A DNA stretch of 51,256 nucleotides from Streptococcus porci DSM 23759. GTDB taxonomy: Bacteria > Bacillota > Bacilli > Lactobacillales > Streptococcaceae. The stretch is from positions 51,085 through 102,340 of the forward strand of contig NZ_AUIP01000011.1 of the NCBI RefSeq assembly GCF_000423765.1, given 5' to 3'. The notes below the pieces were generated by a model, which saw only the letters and a program-made list of their open reading frames with translations, made no database searches and had not been told where the DNA came from. Positions 1-8,354 of the stretch are shown one piece after another. The position numbers were made by a program, and so were the translations under genes. Numbering within the stretch: position 1 is the stretch's first letter; every line of letters begins with the position of its first letter.

Positions 1-335
1 TCTTCGATAGACTTACCCAAAGTCTTCCGATTCGTCTTCGTGACTTTCTTAGAACGTTTTCTGATACTAACCATCTTAGGCAGATCGATTGGTTTAATAG
101 CTAGCAGCCCCTCTTTGATATAACGATAAATCGTTTTGGTAGAGGGTATGACTTCTTCAGGATGGGTTGCTTTATAAGTCTGAACAAAACTATCTACGCT
201 ATGGAGACGGACGTTAGCCTTCAAGGCATCTCCTAATTGTTCAATGAACCTAGTGGAGCAGTCATTCAACTTGAGATAAGAACACTTTTGACGATTGGTT
301 TCATAGACACCTTGTCCACTATCAGCGAAATAGGC
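1..335 (-). pseudogene. IS30-family transposase fragment, N-terminally truncated
   Basis: Read on the minus strand, one frame stays open from about position 335 to the left edge. It contains AYFADSGQGVYETNRQ, then TRFIEQLGDALK, then KTIYRYIKEGLL. These resemble the part of IS30-family transposases just before the DDE core, from memory of streptococcal members. The N-terminus is missing: from about 335-345 onward the DNA instead matches a sortase on the other strand. The rest of the element lies left of the window, so its inverted repeats and integrity cannot be judged. The fragment is the apparent cause of the 5' truncation of the neighbouring sortase. Family call is good; the exact IS name is not known. 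Confidence 0.75.
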
Positions 336-338
336 GCT

Positions 339-1120
339 GAAATGGAGGAGGAAGACTATAGCAGGATTTTGGAGAGTGCAAAAGCCTACAATGCCACCCA
401 TCCTATCAACTGGAATGTCACAGATAAGGATAGAGAAGAGTATAATAAAGAACTGAATTTCAATAATGATGGCACCATGGGATATATTGAAATTCCTAAA
501 ATTAATGTAAAGCTTTCTATATTTCATGGCACAGATGAGTCGGTTTTACAGACTTCGATTGGACATTTGGAGGGGACTTCACTGCCTGTAGGAGGTTTAG
601 GGACTCACAGCGTTTTGTCTGGGCACCGAGGTCTCCCTTCCGCTCGGCTTTTTTCTGATTTAGATCAGCTAAGAGAAGGGGATATCTTTACCATTCATGT
701 CCTCAACGAGACCTTGACCTATGAGGTAGATCAAATCCGTGTCGTCCTACCAACGGACCTTTCTACCTTGACCATAGATTCAAAACAAGATTACCTGACC
801 TTGGTGACTTGTACTCCTTATGGAATCAATACTCATCGCCTTTTGGTCAGGGGCATCGTATTGAAAATGTTGATGGTAATGCTTCCAATATCTCTGATGC
901 GGCACAAATCAAACCTATTTTTACCGCACCATTTATTGCTGTTCCAATCTGCATCGTTCTTATTGCTTATATCCTAGTGGTGACTAGCCCTTCTTATCAG
1001 GAAAAACATAAAAATCTGGGTCAACGTTACCTAAAGGAACGTGGTTTGCCATTTTTAAGCAAAGAGGAAAAATCATATCAGGAAATCCTGAACGCTATCA
1101 AGACAATCCTTAAGAAATAA
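339..1120 (+). pseudogene. class C (pilus) sortase, 5'-truncated and frameshifted
   Basis: Class C sortases covalently polymerise pilin subunits outside the membrane. Seen here are the catalytic His region (VLSGHRGLPSARLFSDLDQL), the Cys motif TLVTCTPYGINTHR with the active-site Arg, and a C-terminal membrane segment (about 920-985) followed by a charged tail. Two lesions are visible. The 5' end is replaced by IS30 transposase sequence, so an ATG at 237 would read antisense transposase for about 34 codons and is not a real start. A frame change lies at the G-run 850-853: the first frame reads LLVRG and then drifts, while HRIENVDGNA continues in the next frame, consistent with loss of one G. 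No pilin genes are nearby, so this is probably a relic of a pilus locus. Confidence 0.85.
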
Positions 1121-1190
1121 TATAAGAGTCTGGGACAACCACGATGATTGCTACGCAATCACCTGTGGGAAAATGAAAACAAAGTAAGAA

Positions 1191-1227
1191 GCCCTCATTA
1201 GGAGCAGCATCCTAGTGAGGGCTTTTT
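1191..1227 (+). terminator. Rho-independent terminator after the sortase relic
   Basis: A 13-bp stem (1191-1203 with 1210-1222, one G-T wobble) closes a 6-base loop and is followed by five T. A smaller 6-bp hairpin, GATTGC/GCAATC, lies upstream at 1146-1160. Confidence 0.75.
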
Positions 1228-1430
1228 CCTGGGAACAATGAACGTGGCGGTAAGTCCTGTTTTTCTCTTTACGTCATCTGACAGAACTGGTCAATAAAGA
1301 GAAATTATAGTTATTTGAATTAGCTTTGATACATCGACACTTTCGGCTTGCCGTACTCTAGTATTGCCTACACTTCAGCTCCTTGTCTGAAAGTTAATTC
1401 ATTCGACTATAGCTACCTTGTCTTCAGTCA
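1228..1430. other. Intergenic stretch, no gene seen
   Basis: With the flanking terminators this forms a 347-bp gap between the sortase relic and serB. No convincing ORF with a ribosome binding site is visible on either strand. The reverse complement of 1418-1429 reads GACTGAAGACAA, and the same 12 bases occur at 50930-50941 just before the IS1182-like transposase. This part may therefore be an old insertion-sequence end; that link is weak. Confidence 0.4.
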
Positions 1431-1458
1431 AAAACTCTCAAGTTTTCTTGAGAGTTTT
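1431..1458 (-). terminator. Bidirectional terminator of the ser operon
   Basis: A perfect 12-bp inverted repeat (AAAACTCTCAAG / CTTGAGAGTTTT) with a TTTT loop, flanked by A- and T-rich ends. It lies just past the serB stop codon and would also stop plus-strand transcripts. Confidence 0.8.
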
Positions 1459-1467
1459 AATGTTTAT

Positions 1468-2112
1468 TTATGATGTGATACTATCGATAATATCAACCAG
1501 TTTATAGAGGTTAGGTTCGTTGATTTGATAAGGGGCTTGCTGGCGGACAACTGGCTTAGCACAGAATGCTACACCAATCCCGGCCTTATGTATCATGGGG
1601 AGGTCGTTTGCGCCATCTCCCATGGCAATGGTCTGATTTAAGTTAAGCTTGTTTTCAGCCGCCCATTTTTCTAGGCAAGCGACTTTAGTTTCTTTGGTGA
1701 CGATAGGACCAGCTGTTCGCCCAGTTAGTCTTCCATTGGACACTTCTAGTCGATTGGCGCATGCGTAATCTAGGTTTAATTCATCAACCAACTTATCCAC
1801 AATCTCATGAAAACCACCTGAGACCACCCCAATCTTATAGCCTCGTTTATGAAGTTCGGTAACTAATTCTTTAGCGCCGTCTGTGAAATGGATGGTTTTT
1901 CTAATGTTCTCGAAGATGGTGGTTGGCAGGTCTTTGAGAAGGCTGACGCGCTGTTCCAATGCCTGGGAAAAATCGAGTTCTCCACGCATGGCACGATCGG
2001 TAATCTCTGAAATTACCTGTCCCTGCCCTGCTTTCTCCCCTAAAAGGTCAATGACTTCTTCGCGAATCAAGGTGGAGTCTACATCCATAACCAAGAGTCC
2101 TTTTACTGTCAT
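1468..2112 (-). CDS. serB: Phosphoserine phosphatase
   Basis: SerB hydrolyses O-phosphoserine to serine, the last step of the phosphorylated serine pathway. It is a cytosolic HAD-family enzyme. The N-terminus has the nucleophile motif DVDST (residues 10-14), and the C-terminal part has the Mg-binding MGDGANDLPM. At 214 aa it is the usual short bacterial SerB without an extra regulatory domain. It is the third gene of serC-serA-serB, and its start overlaps the serA stop by 4 bp (ATGA type), so it is probably translationally coupled. Nothing is missing. Confidence 0.95.
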   Translation of the reverse strand: MTVKGLLVMDVDSTLIREEVIDLLGEKAGQGQVISEITDRAMRGELDFSQALEQRVSLLKDLPTTIFENIRKTIHFTDGAKELVTELHKRGYKIGVVSGGFHEIVDKLVDELNLDYACANRLEVSNGRLTGRTAGPIVTKETKVACLEKWAAENKLNLNQTIAMGDGANDLPMIHKAGIGVAFCAKPVVRQQAPYQINEPNLYKLVDIIDSITS

Positions 2113-3293
2113 TTTTTGCCCTCGATTAAGCGTACTCTGACGATGTTGTCGTCAGCTTCAAATAATTTGACGAGACTGTCAATCTTGCTAGGGTCGCTTT
2201 CCTCTAAGTCAAGGAGAGTATAGGCGTAGTCACCTTTGGATCTGTTGATAATGTTGGCGATGTTTATCCCTAGTTCAGACACAGCTGTGGAAATCTTAGC
2301 TACCATATTTGGCACATTTTTATTAATGAGGGTGATGCGATAAGGGGCATCAAGGGTCTGGTGGACGTTAGGGAAGTTTACGGAGTTAGTGATTTCGCCT
2401 GTCTCCATAAAACGACGGATGGTTTGCCCAGCCATAATAGCACAATTCAGCTCTGCTTCTTCAGTAGAGCCACCCACATGTGGAAAAACGGTAATGCCCT
2501 TTTTATTGAGAAGCTCCTCGGTACCAAAATCGGTAATGTAGTTCCTAATGACTCCTGTCTCGATAGCATCAAACAGGGCGGAGTTATCCACAAGCTCAGC
2601 GCGGGCAAAGTTGATGAGGGTTGTTCCTTTTTTCATTTGGGCAAAAGCTGCGCTGTCAAAGGTGTTTTTAGTCTCGGCGTTTAGCGGGACATGTACGGTG
2701 ATGTAATCAGCATTGGCGAAGATTTCTTTCAAATCGTTGACACGTTTAACGTGGCTGGAAATGCTCCAGGCAGTCTCAATAGAGACGTAAGGGTCGTATC
2801 CTAGCACTTTCATACCAAGCCTACGAGCGTCGTTTGCGATACGAGCTCCAATAGCTCCAAGCCCAATGACACCTAAGGTCTTGCCAGAGATTTCTGTACC
2901 GGCAAATTGAGCTTTTCCAGCTTCGATTTGTTTAGGGACATCATCTCCTGTCAAGGTGTTTGCCCAAGCTGTTGCCGATAAATAATCGCGAGCCGATAGC
3001 AGGATTGAGGTGATGACAGCCTCTTTTACGGCGTTAGCGTTAGCTCCGGGTGTGTTGAAAACGACAATCCCGGCCGCTGTCGCCTCGGGAATGGGGATAT
3101 TGTTAGTCCCCGCACCTGCCCGAGCGATAGCTTTTAGATTGCTAGGGAAGCTTTCACCGTGCAGGTTCTGACTGCGGATGATATAGGCGTCTGGATTATC
3201 AGATTTGTCACCGTCGATTTGGCATTTATTGCCTAGTTCTTTGAGTCCGATTTGGTTAATGTTGTTGTAGGTTTTGACTGAAAAAACACTCAT
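2109..3293 (-). CDS. serA: D-3-phosphoglycerate dehydrogenase
   Basis: SerA oxidises 3-phosphoglycerate to 3-phosphohydroxypyruvate with NAD+, the committed step from glycolysis to serine. The Rossmann motif [17 protein letters not shown] lies near residue 144, the catalytic Arg region is FARAELVDN, and the catalytic His is in [12 protein letters not shown]. The last roughly 75 residues look like an ACT domain ([18 protein letters not shown]), the usual site for serine feedback. At 394 aa it is the short form, lacking the extra ASB domain of longer Bacillus-type enzymes. It overlaps both serC and serB by 4 bp, the pattern of a tightly coupled operon. Confidence 0.95.
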   Translation of the reverse strand: MSVFSVKTYNNINQIGLKELGNKCQIDGDKSDNPDAYIIRSQNLHGESFPSNLKAIARAGAGTNNIPIPEATAAGIVVFNTPGANANAVKEAVITSILLSARDYLSATAWANTLTGDDVPKQIEAGKAQFAGTEISGKTLGVIGLGAIGARIANDARRLGMKVLGYDPYVSIETAWSISSHVKRVNDLKEIFANADYITVHVPLNAETKNTFDSAAFAQMKKGTTLINFARAELVDNSALFDAIETGVIRNYITDFGTEELLNKKGITVFPHVGGSTEEAELNCAIMAGQTIRRFMETGEITNSVNFPNVHQTLDAPYRITLINKNVPNMVAKISTAVSELGINIANIINRSKGDYAYTLLDLEESDPSKIDSLVKLFEADDNIVRVRLIEGKK

Positions 3294-4381
3294 TTGTTTT
3301 CCTCCTCAAATTTTGCCATAAAGTCAATCAAATCAAGGACGCCTTGGCGTGGGAAGGCGTTGTAAAGGCTAGCGCGCATGCCACCCACAGAGCGGTGACC
3401 TTTGATATTTTTGAAGCCGGCAGCATCAGCTTTAGAATTGAATTTTTTGTCCAGCTCCTTACTTGGTGTGACAAAGGGGATGTTTGCCACAGAGCGGTCT
3501 TTAGGATTTTTGACTGGACTGGTGTAAAAGTCTGATTTCTCAATAAAGTCGTAAAGGAGCCCTGCTTTTTCACGGTTGAGTTCCTCCATTTTTTTAACGC
3601 CGCCGAGAGATTTGACGTGTTCAAAGACCAGTTTAGCCATGTAGATACCGAAAGTCGGAGGAGTGTTGTAGAGGGAGTCGTTGTCAGCTTGAATGCGATA
3701 ATCTAACATAGAAGATAGGGCGGGTTCATCGTTGAGTAAATCTTCGCGAATGATAACGATAGTCACCCCCGCTGGGCCGATATTTTTCTGAGCGCCGGCA
3801 TAGATGACCCCGAAATCCGCCACATTATAGTTGACGGCAAGGATATTTGAGGACATATCCGCCACGATTGGTACGCCGTTTGTCTCAGGGAGTTCGTAAA
3901 TGGCAGTCCCTTCGATGGTATTGTTAGTCGTGATGTGGACGTAAGCGGCTTCTGGATCAATAGCAGAGCTGTCAATGCTTGGGATGTGGTCGTAGACAGT
4001 ATTCTCAGATGAAGCTAGCAGGATTGGCTCAAATGGCAGAGTTTTTGACAATTTGACAGCCTCGGTATAGGCTTTTTTTCCCCAAGAACCAGCGACCACG
4101 TAGTAGGCTTTTTTATTAAGTGCCAAATTCAAGGGAAGCATTGAAAATTGAGTTGAAGCTCCGCCTTGCAAAAAGAGCACCTTATAATTATCAGGAATAG
4201 CCATCAGTTCACGTAGAAGACTTTCGGCGGACTTGATAATATCATCGAATTCTTTGGAGCGGTGGGACAGCTCCATAACGCTCATGCCGGAGTTGGAATA
4301 GTCCAAAAATTCAGCTTGAGCCTTCTTCAAGACTTCCTGTGGCAAAACTGCGGGTCCCGCAGAGAAATTATAGATTGTCAT
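3290..4381 (-). CDS. serC: Phosphoserine aminotransferase
   Basis: SerC transfers the amino group of glutamate to 3-phosphohydroxypyruvate to give phosphoserine. It is a PLP-dependent class V aminotransferase. The family start [11 protein letters not shown] and the PLP-lysine segment [12 protein letters not shown] are present, as is the C-terminal [12 protein letters not shown] motif. Its length, 363 aa, is normal. It is the first gene of serCAB. A GGAGGT ribosome binding site sits 5 bases before the ATG, and a promoter with an overlapping CodY-like box lies immediately upstream. Confidence 0.96.
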   Translation of the reverse strand: MTIYNFSAGPAVLPQEVLKKAQAEFLDYSNSGMSVMELSHRSKEFDDIIKSAESLLRELMAIPDNYKVLFLQGGASTQFSMLPLNLALNKKAYYVVAGSWGKKAYTEAVKLSKTLPFEPILLASSENTVYDHIPSIDSSAIDPEAAYVHITTNNTIEGTAIYELPETNGVPIVADMSSNILAVNYNVADFGVIYAGAQKNIGPAGVTIVIIREDLLNDEPALSSMLDYRIQADNDSLYNTPPTFGIYMAKLVFEHVKSLGGVKKMEELNREKAGLLYDFIEKSDFYTSPVKNPKDRSVANIPFVTPSKELDKKFNSKADAAGFKNIKGHRSVGGMRASLYNAFPRQGVLDLIDFMAKFEEENK

Positions 4382-4409
4382 CGGTTTACCTCCAAATAAA
4401 AATTAGTTC

Positions 4410-4439
4410 ATTATATCACAATTTTCTGAATTTTGGCAA
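4410..4439 (-). promoter_or_regulatory. serC promoter with embedded CodY-like box
   Basis: On the minus strand: -35 TTGCCA (4434-4439), 18-bp spacer, extended -10 TGaTATAAT (-10 at 4410-4415). The plus-strand bases 4420-4434 read AATTTTCTGAATTTT, matching 13 of 15 positions of the CodY consensus AATTTTCWGAAAATT and lying between -35 and -10. Binding there would block RNA polymerase. CodY control is an inference from the motif. Confidence 0.65.
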
Positions 4440-4480
4440 TGATTTGTGTGATTAAATAGTAATTAAGAGGAAAAGTTAAG

Positions 4481-4534
4481 ATGGAAATTAAAAATACCGA
4501 ACGTTTGGGAACTCCGACTCGCTATATTGATTAA
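4481..4534 (+). other. Tiny ORF or gene remnant upstream of the PsiE-like gene
   Basis: An ATG at 4481 opens a 17-residue frame, MEIKNTERLGTPTRYID, ended by TAA. Past the stop the same frame continues NKLQWN before a second stop. It could be a short leader peptide or the decayed start of a larger gene. The nearest purine-rich site (AAGAGG, 4465-4470) is 10 bases upstream. I do not recognise it. Confidence 0.25.
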
Positions 4535-4684
4535 AATAAGCTACAATGGAATTAACCGTTTTCAGATACTTCTGAGATCAAAAGATATATCGTTTTAGAA
4601 AGGTTGGTTATTACTAAAGCGGGTAGGAAGTTAAGCACTAAAAATTTTAATTTTGATTTTATTGCTGTCTTCTGGATACGCTTG

Positions 4685-5317
4685 ATGATTCATAATATGC
4701 GAAAATTTTTACAGACAAGTCTATACGAAGTTTCTTTTTATGTTGAAATTTTGATTTCTCTTATCCTGATTTTGGTGCTTTTGGCACTTACGGGACGGCT
4801 CTTTGTGGAATTAACTTCCGTTTTTACTACCAGTGCTACTATTGGAGACTACCTGCAAAACTTTCTCAATCAGGCCATGTCCATTGCCATTGGGGTTGAG
4901 TTGATTAAAATGCTCAGCAAACATACTTCTGGAACAATTATTGAGGTCCTCTTGTTTGCGGTAGCTAGGGAGTTGGTAACTTCACATGCCACCCCACTCA
5001 ACACTCTTTACAGTGTTCTTGCTATTGCAGTGCTATTTGCCACTAGAAAATACCTTTTTACCAGCTTTGACGACACTAGCAGTATCATCGTTCGTGGCAG
5101 TCAGAAAGTTCGTATGGTCAATGTGCTAGCGCGGATAAACCTAAAGCCACATGAACGAGGCGAGCTATTACGTGACTTTATGGAACGTTGCTTAGAAGCA
5201 GAAGAAAAGACAGCAACCATCGGTGCGTCGGTATATTTTAAGGATGTGGCACTACGAGTTGACAGTATGAAAGCAGGGCGAATCACTCGAGTACAAATAA
5301 TTAAGTCTTTAGGGTGA
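4685..5317 (+). CDS. PsiE-like integral membrane protein
   Basis: The N-terminal half contains three to four hydrophobic segments (YVEILISLILILVLLALTG, a stretch around FLNQAMSIAIGVELIKML, and TLYSVLAIAVLFA). The C-terminal half, about 90 residues, is soluble, ending ALRVDSMKAGRITRVQII. The arrangement resembles the PsiE phosphate-starvation-inducible family with an extra cytosolic tail; molecular function is unknown. The start is uncertain. A TTG at 4604 gives the longest frame but has no spaced ribosome binding site; ATG 4685 and ATG 4697 sit just before the first membrane segment. It is a single gene between the divergent ser operon and pgi. Confidence 0.6.
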   Translation: MIHNMRKFLQTSLYEVSFYVEILISLILILVLLALTGRLFVELTSVFTTSATIGDYLQNFLNQAMSIAIGVELIKMLSKHTSGTIIEVLLFAVARELVTSHATPLNTLYSVLAIAVLFATRKYLFTSFDDTSSIIVRGSQKVRMVNVLARINLKPHERGELLRDFMERCLEAEEKTATIGASVYFKDVALRVDSMKAGRITRVQIIKSLG

Positions 5318-5324
5318 TAGAAAC

Positions 5325-5353
5325 TTGAAAATTCTTTCACAAAAGAGTATCAT
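5325..5353 (+). promoter_or_regulatory. pgi promoter
   Basis: -35 TTGAAA (5325-5330), 17-bp spacer, -10 TATCAT (5348-5353). The predicted start is near 5360, which gives a short leader before the GAGGAG site of pgi. Confidence 0.6.
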
Positions 5354-5395
5354 AGTAAGAGATTATCTATGATTAGAGAATTAGAGGAGACAACA

Positions 5396-6745
5396 ATGAC
5401 ACATATTACTTTTGATTATTCAAAAATTCTGGGAACTTTTGCTGAACAGCATGAAATTGATTATCTGCAAGGGCAAGTCACAGTAGCAGATAGCATGCTT
5501 CGTCAAGGGACAGGTCCAGGATCAGATTTCCTAGGTTGGCTTGACCTTCCAGAAAACTATGACAAGGAAGAATTTGCACGCATTTTAGCTGCAGCAGAGA
5601 AGATTAAATCTGATTCAGAAGTGCTTGTGGTTATTGGTATTGGAGGTTCATATCTCGGTGCCAAAGCGGCAATTGACTTCTTGAACAATCACTTTGCAAA
5701 TCTTCAAACAGCTGAAGAACGCAAAGCACCACAAATTCTTTATGCAGGAAACTCCATTTCATCAACTTACCTTGCAGATCTTGTTGAGTATGTTGCGGAT
5801 AAAGAATTCTCAGTAAACGTGATTTCAAAATCAGGGACAACTACTGAGCCTGCTATTGCTTTCCGCGTCTTTAAAGAACTTTTGGTTAAAAAATACGGTC
5901 AAGAAGAAGCAAACAAACGTATCTATGCAACGACCGATAAAGTCAAAGGTGCTGTTAAAGTTGAAGCTGACGCTAACAACTGGGAAACGTTTGTTGTTCC
6001 AGATAACGTTGGCGGACGTTTCTCAGTTCTTACTGCTGTAGGTCTTCTTCCTATCGCTGCTTCAGGTGCCAACATCACTGAATTGATGGAAGGTGCCAAT
6101 GCTGCACGTAAAGACTTGTCATCAGATAAAATCTCAGAAAACATTGCCTACCAATACGCTGTAGTTCGTAACATTCTTTACCGCAAAGGTTATGTGACTG
6201 AAATCTTGGCAAACTATGAGCCATCACTTCAATACTTCGGTGAATGGTGGAAACAATTGGCTGGTGAATCAGAAGGTAAAGACCAAAAAGGTATCTACCC
6301 AACCTCAGCCAACTTCTCTACTGACCTTCACTCACTTGGACAATTCATCCAAGAAGGTTACCGCAATATCTTTGAAACAGTTGTTCGTGTTGATAAACCA
6401 CGTAAAAATGTGATTATTCCTGAACTTACTGAAGACCTTGATGGACTTGGTTACCTCCAAGGTAAAGATGTTGACTTCGTCAATAAAAAAGCAACTGACG
6501 GTGTTCTTCTAGCTCACACTGACGGTGGTGTACCAAACATGTTCCTGACACTTCCAGAGCAAGATGCTTTCACGCTTGGGTACGCTATCTACTTCTTCGA
6601 ATTGGCAATCGGTCTTTCAGGATACCTTAATGCTGTCAACCCATTTGACCAACCTGGTGTTGAAGCTTATAAGAAAAACATGTTTGCTCTTCTTGGGAAA
6701 CCAGGATTTGAAGAACTTAGCGCAGAGCTTAATGCACGTCTATAA
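5396..6745 (+). CDS. pgi: Glucose-6-phosphate isomerase
   Basis: Pgi interconverts glucose-6-phosphate and fructose-6-phosphate in the cytosol. Recognisable parts are [34 protein letters not shown] (sugar-phosphate binding), and [14 protein letters not shown]. The C-terminal half also carries the family signature region around [17 protein letters not shown]. The ATG at 5396 gives 449 aa, the usual streptococcal length, with GAGGAG 8 bases upstream. An in-frame ATG at 5369 lacks such a site. It is transcribed alone between its own promoter and a strong terminator. Codon use is strongly biased, as expected for an abundant glycolytic enzyme. Confidence 0.97.
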   Translation: MTHITFDYSKILGTFAEQHEIDYLQGQVTVADSMLRQGTGPGSDFLGWLDLPENYDKEEFARILAAAEKIKSDSEVLVVIGIGGSYLGAKAAIDFLNNHFANLQTAEERKAPQILYAGNSISSTYLADLVEYVADKEFSVNVISKSGTTTEPAIAFRVFKELLVKKYGQEEANKRIYATTDKVKGAVKVEADANNWETFVVPDNVGGRFSVLTAVGLLPIAASGANITELMEGANAARKDLSSDKISENIAYQYAVVRNILYRKGYVTEILANYEPSLQYFGEWWKQLAGESEGKDQKGIYPTSANFSTDLHSLGQFIQEGYRNIFETVVRVDKPRKNVIIPELTEDLDGLGYLQGKDVDFVNKKATDGVLLAHTDGGVPNMFLTLPEQDAFTLGYAIYFFELAIGLSGYLNAVNPFDQPGVEAYKKNMFALLGKPGFEELSAELNARL

Positions 6746-6755
6746 TAACAACCAG

Positions 6756-6783
6756 TCTCTCCTTATCTAAGGAGAGATTTTTT
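6756..6783 (+). terminator. pgi terminator
   Basis: A 9-bp stem TCTCTCCTT/AAGGAGAGA with an ATCT loop is followed by six T. It lies 10 bases past the pgi stop codon. Confidence 0.85.
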
Positions 6784-6816
6784 GATGCCATTTTACGAAA
6801 AAACGTTCAAAAACAC

Positions 6817-6843
6817 TTGACAATATATATATATATATACAAT
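6817..6843 (+). promoter_or_regulatory. Lipoprotein promoter with (AT)8 repeat as spacer
   Basis: A perfect -35 TTGACA (6817-6822) and a -10 TACAAT (6838-6843) are separated by 15 bases, 6823-6837. That spacer is almost entirely an AT dinucleotide tract, (AT)8 at 6823-6838. A gain of one repeat would give the optimal 17-bp spacing, so expression may vary by replication slippage. Confidence 0.6.
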
Positions 6844-6878
6844 GGTTTTGTAAAATTTATGTATTTAAGGAGATAGAA

Positions 6879-7409
6879 ATGAAGAAGGTTTCTTTAATAG
6901 GTCTTGCACTCTTATCGGTAGCAACATTGGTAGCTTGTTCAGGTGGTTCTACCAGTTCAAGCCAGCCTAAAAAAGTAGAAGAAACAACAGTGGCAACAGA
7001 AACGACCAAAGCTGAGGAAAAGACCTTTGCTGTTGGCGAAAAAATTATTTTTGAAGGTGTTGCAGAAGTCACTATTACCAAAGTTGAGTGGACAGATGAA
7101 CGCAATCAATTTGAATCTACTTTTGTTAAAAACACCCCTGAAAAAGTTCTGAAAGTTACTTATGATGTTAATAATTTATCAGATAAGGATTATGTACTCG
7201 GTGGTGGTATGGATCTTTATGTTGCGGGCAAGAAGATGGAGACTTATCCAAATAGCAATACAATAGATACCGTATCAGCTGGACGTTCATTCGAAGGAGC
7301 TATTGAGCATTTTGGAGTGATAGGTTCTGGAGATATGGAGTTGGAGATTGAACCATCCTTTACGTTTGGAAATACCAAACCTGCTATTGTTAAACTTGAC
7401 ATCAAATAA
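6879..7409 (+). CDS. Secreted lipoprotein with a DUF4352/DUF5067-like domain
   Basis: A type II signal peptide (MKKVSLIGLALLSVATLVAC) has a lipobox LVAC with the lipidated Cys at residue 20. It is followed by a Ser/Thr/Glu-rich linker to about residue 45. The remaining roughly 125 residues form a compact beta-rich domain resembling the DUF4352/DUF5067 (antigen MPT63-like) family. These are extracytoplasmic and of unknown function. The start has a good AAGGAG site. It is a single gene, bounded by the pgi terminator upstream and its own terminator. Its promoter has an unusual AT-repeat spacer. The family assignment is by overall pattern and is moderate. Confidence 0.75.
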   Translation: MKKVSLIGLALLSVATLVACSGGSTSSSQPKKVEETTVATETTKAEEKTFAVGEKIIFEGVAEVTITKVEWTDERNQFESTFVKNTPEKVLKVTYDVNNLSDKDYVLGGGMDLYVAGKKMETYPNSNTIDTVSAGRSFEGAIEHFGVIGSGDMELEIEPSFTFGNTKPAIVKLDIK

Positions 7410-7415
7410 TGCCTA

Positions 7416-7436
7416 GACCTCAAAACGAGGTCTTTT
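7416..7436 (+). terminator. Lipoprotein gene terminator
   Basis: Stem GACCTC/GAGGTC with loop AAAAC, followed by TTTTT. Confidence 0.75.
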
Positions 7437-7439
7437 TGA

Positions 7440-7469
7440 TTTCCAAATTTTCTGAACATTTGATATAAT
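7440..7469 (+). promoter_or_regulatory. dapH promoter with embedded CodY-like box
   Basis: The extended -10 is TGaTATAAT (-10 at 7464-7469), with a weak -35 TTTCCA 18 bp upstream. The bases at 7446-7460 read AATTTTCTGAACATT, which is 14 of 15 positions of the CodY consensus and occupies the spacer. This is the same layout as at serC. Confidence 0.65.
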
Positions 7470-7521
7470 AGACAAACATACGAGAAATAATTTGGAAGGA
7501 AGGGTGTTTGTAGGGAGATAG

Positions 7522-7565
7522 AATCCGAACTCAAAATGATGACTTCATTTGTTTGATTGCGGATT
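7522..7565 (+). promoter_or_regulatory. Structured 5' leader of dapH
   Basis: The leader between the predicted transcript start (about 7476) and dapH holds a nested pair of stems: outer AATCCG/CGGATT (7522-7527 with 7560-7565) and inner AAATGA/TCATTT (7534-7539 with 7545-7550). There is no U-run, and it does not look like a lysine riboswitch, which is much longer. Function unknown. Confidence 0.35.
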
Positions 7566-7608
7566 GCTCATTTCCTTTTACTTTTAGAGCACTCTAGGTA
7601 TGGAAAAC

Positions 7609-8307
7609 ATGACTGCACAAAAAATGTCTGCACAGGAAATTATTGCTTTTATCGGAAACGCTGTTAAAAAGACCAATGTTAAGGTGACTTTTGAGGGAGA
7701 ATTGGCGGGAGCTGTCCCTGCTGAGGTGACTAAACTTGGCAATGTCCTCTTTGGTGATTGGAAAGATATCGAGCCACTTCTTGCCAACTTAACTGAAAAT
7801 AAAGATTATGTTGTCGAGCAAGATGGCCGCAATTCGGCTGTGCCATTGCTTGACAAGCGTAACCTCAACGCTCGTATCGAGCCGGGTGCTATTATCCGTG
7901 ATCAAGTGACCATTGGTGATAATGCTGTTATCATGATGGGAGCTGTCATCAACATCGGTGCTGAAATTGGCGAGGGAACAATGATTGACATGGGTGCCAT
8001 CCTTGGTGGCCGTGCAACAGTTGGTAAAAATAGCCACATCGGAGCGGGTGCGGTTCTTGCTGGAGTGATTGAACCAGCCTCAGCTGAGCCAGTACGTGTC
8101 GGTGACAATGTCTTGGTCGGTGCCAATGCTGTTGTTATCGAAGGCGTTCAAATCGGTTCTGGTTCAGTTGTAGCAGCTGGAGCTATCGTCACTCAAGATG
8201 TACCAGAAAATGTTGTTGTTGCTGGTGTTCCGGCTCGTATTATCAAAGAAATTGACGAGCAAACACAGCAAAAAACAGCACTTGAAGATGCTCTTAGAAA
8301 TTTGTAA
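7609..8307 (+). CDS. dapH: Tetrahydrodipicolinate N-acetyltransferase
   Basis: The enzyme acetylates 2,3,4,5-tetrahydrodipicolinate using acetyl-CoA, entering the acetyl branch of the DAP/lysine pathway. The C-terminal two thirds is a left-handed beta-helix of hexapeptide repeats ([42 protein letters not shown]). It is preceded by an N-terminal alpha/beta domain. The ATG at 7609 gives 232 aa, the usual family length, with AGGT 9 bases upstream. The ATG at 7600 overlaps that site and is less likely. The next gene, 47 bp downstream, encodes the deacetylase of the same branch, so the two probably form an operon. Lysine is needed for the streptococcal peptidoglycan cross-bridge. Confidence 0.93.
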   Translation: MTAQKMSAQEIIAFIGNAVKKTNVKVTFEGELAGAVPAEVTKLGNVLFGDWKDIEPLLANLTENKDYVVEQDGRNSAVPLLDKRNLNARIEPGAIIRDQVTIGDNAVIMMGAVINIGAEIGEGTMIDMGAILGGRATVGKNSHIGAGAVLAGVIEPASAEPVRVGDNVLVGANAVVIEGVQIGSGSVVAAGAIVTQDVPENVVVAGVPARIIKEIDEQTQQKTALEDALRNL

Positions 8308-8354
8308 GACGATTAAGGTTGAGGTAGCTCAGCCTTTTCATCTAAGGAGACAAT

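Noticed and set aside
237..338. N-terminal extension of the sortase from ATG 237
   Set aside because: The first 34 codons are antisense to a clearly recognisable IS30 transposase and match no sortase.
809..1120. Independent small membrane protein
   Set aside because: It is the frameshifted C-terminus of the sortase; HRIE continues the catalytic Arg segment.
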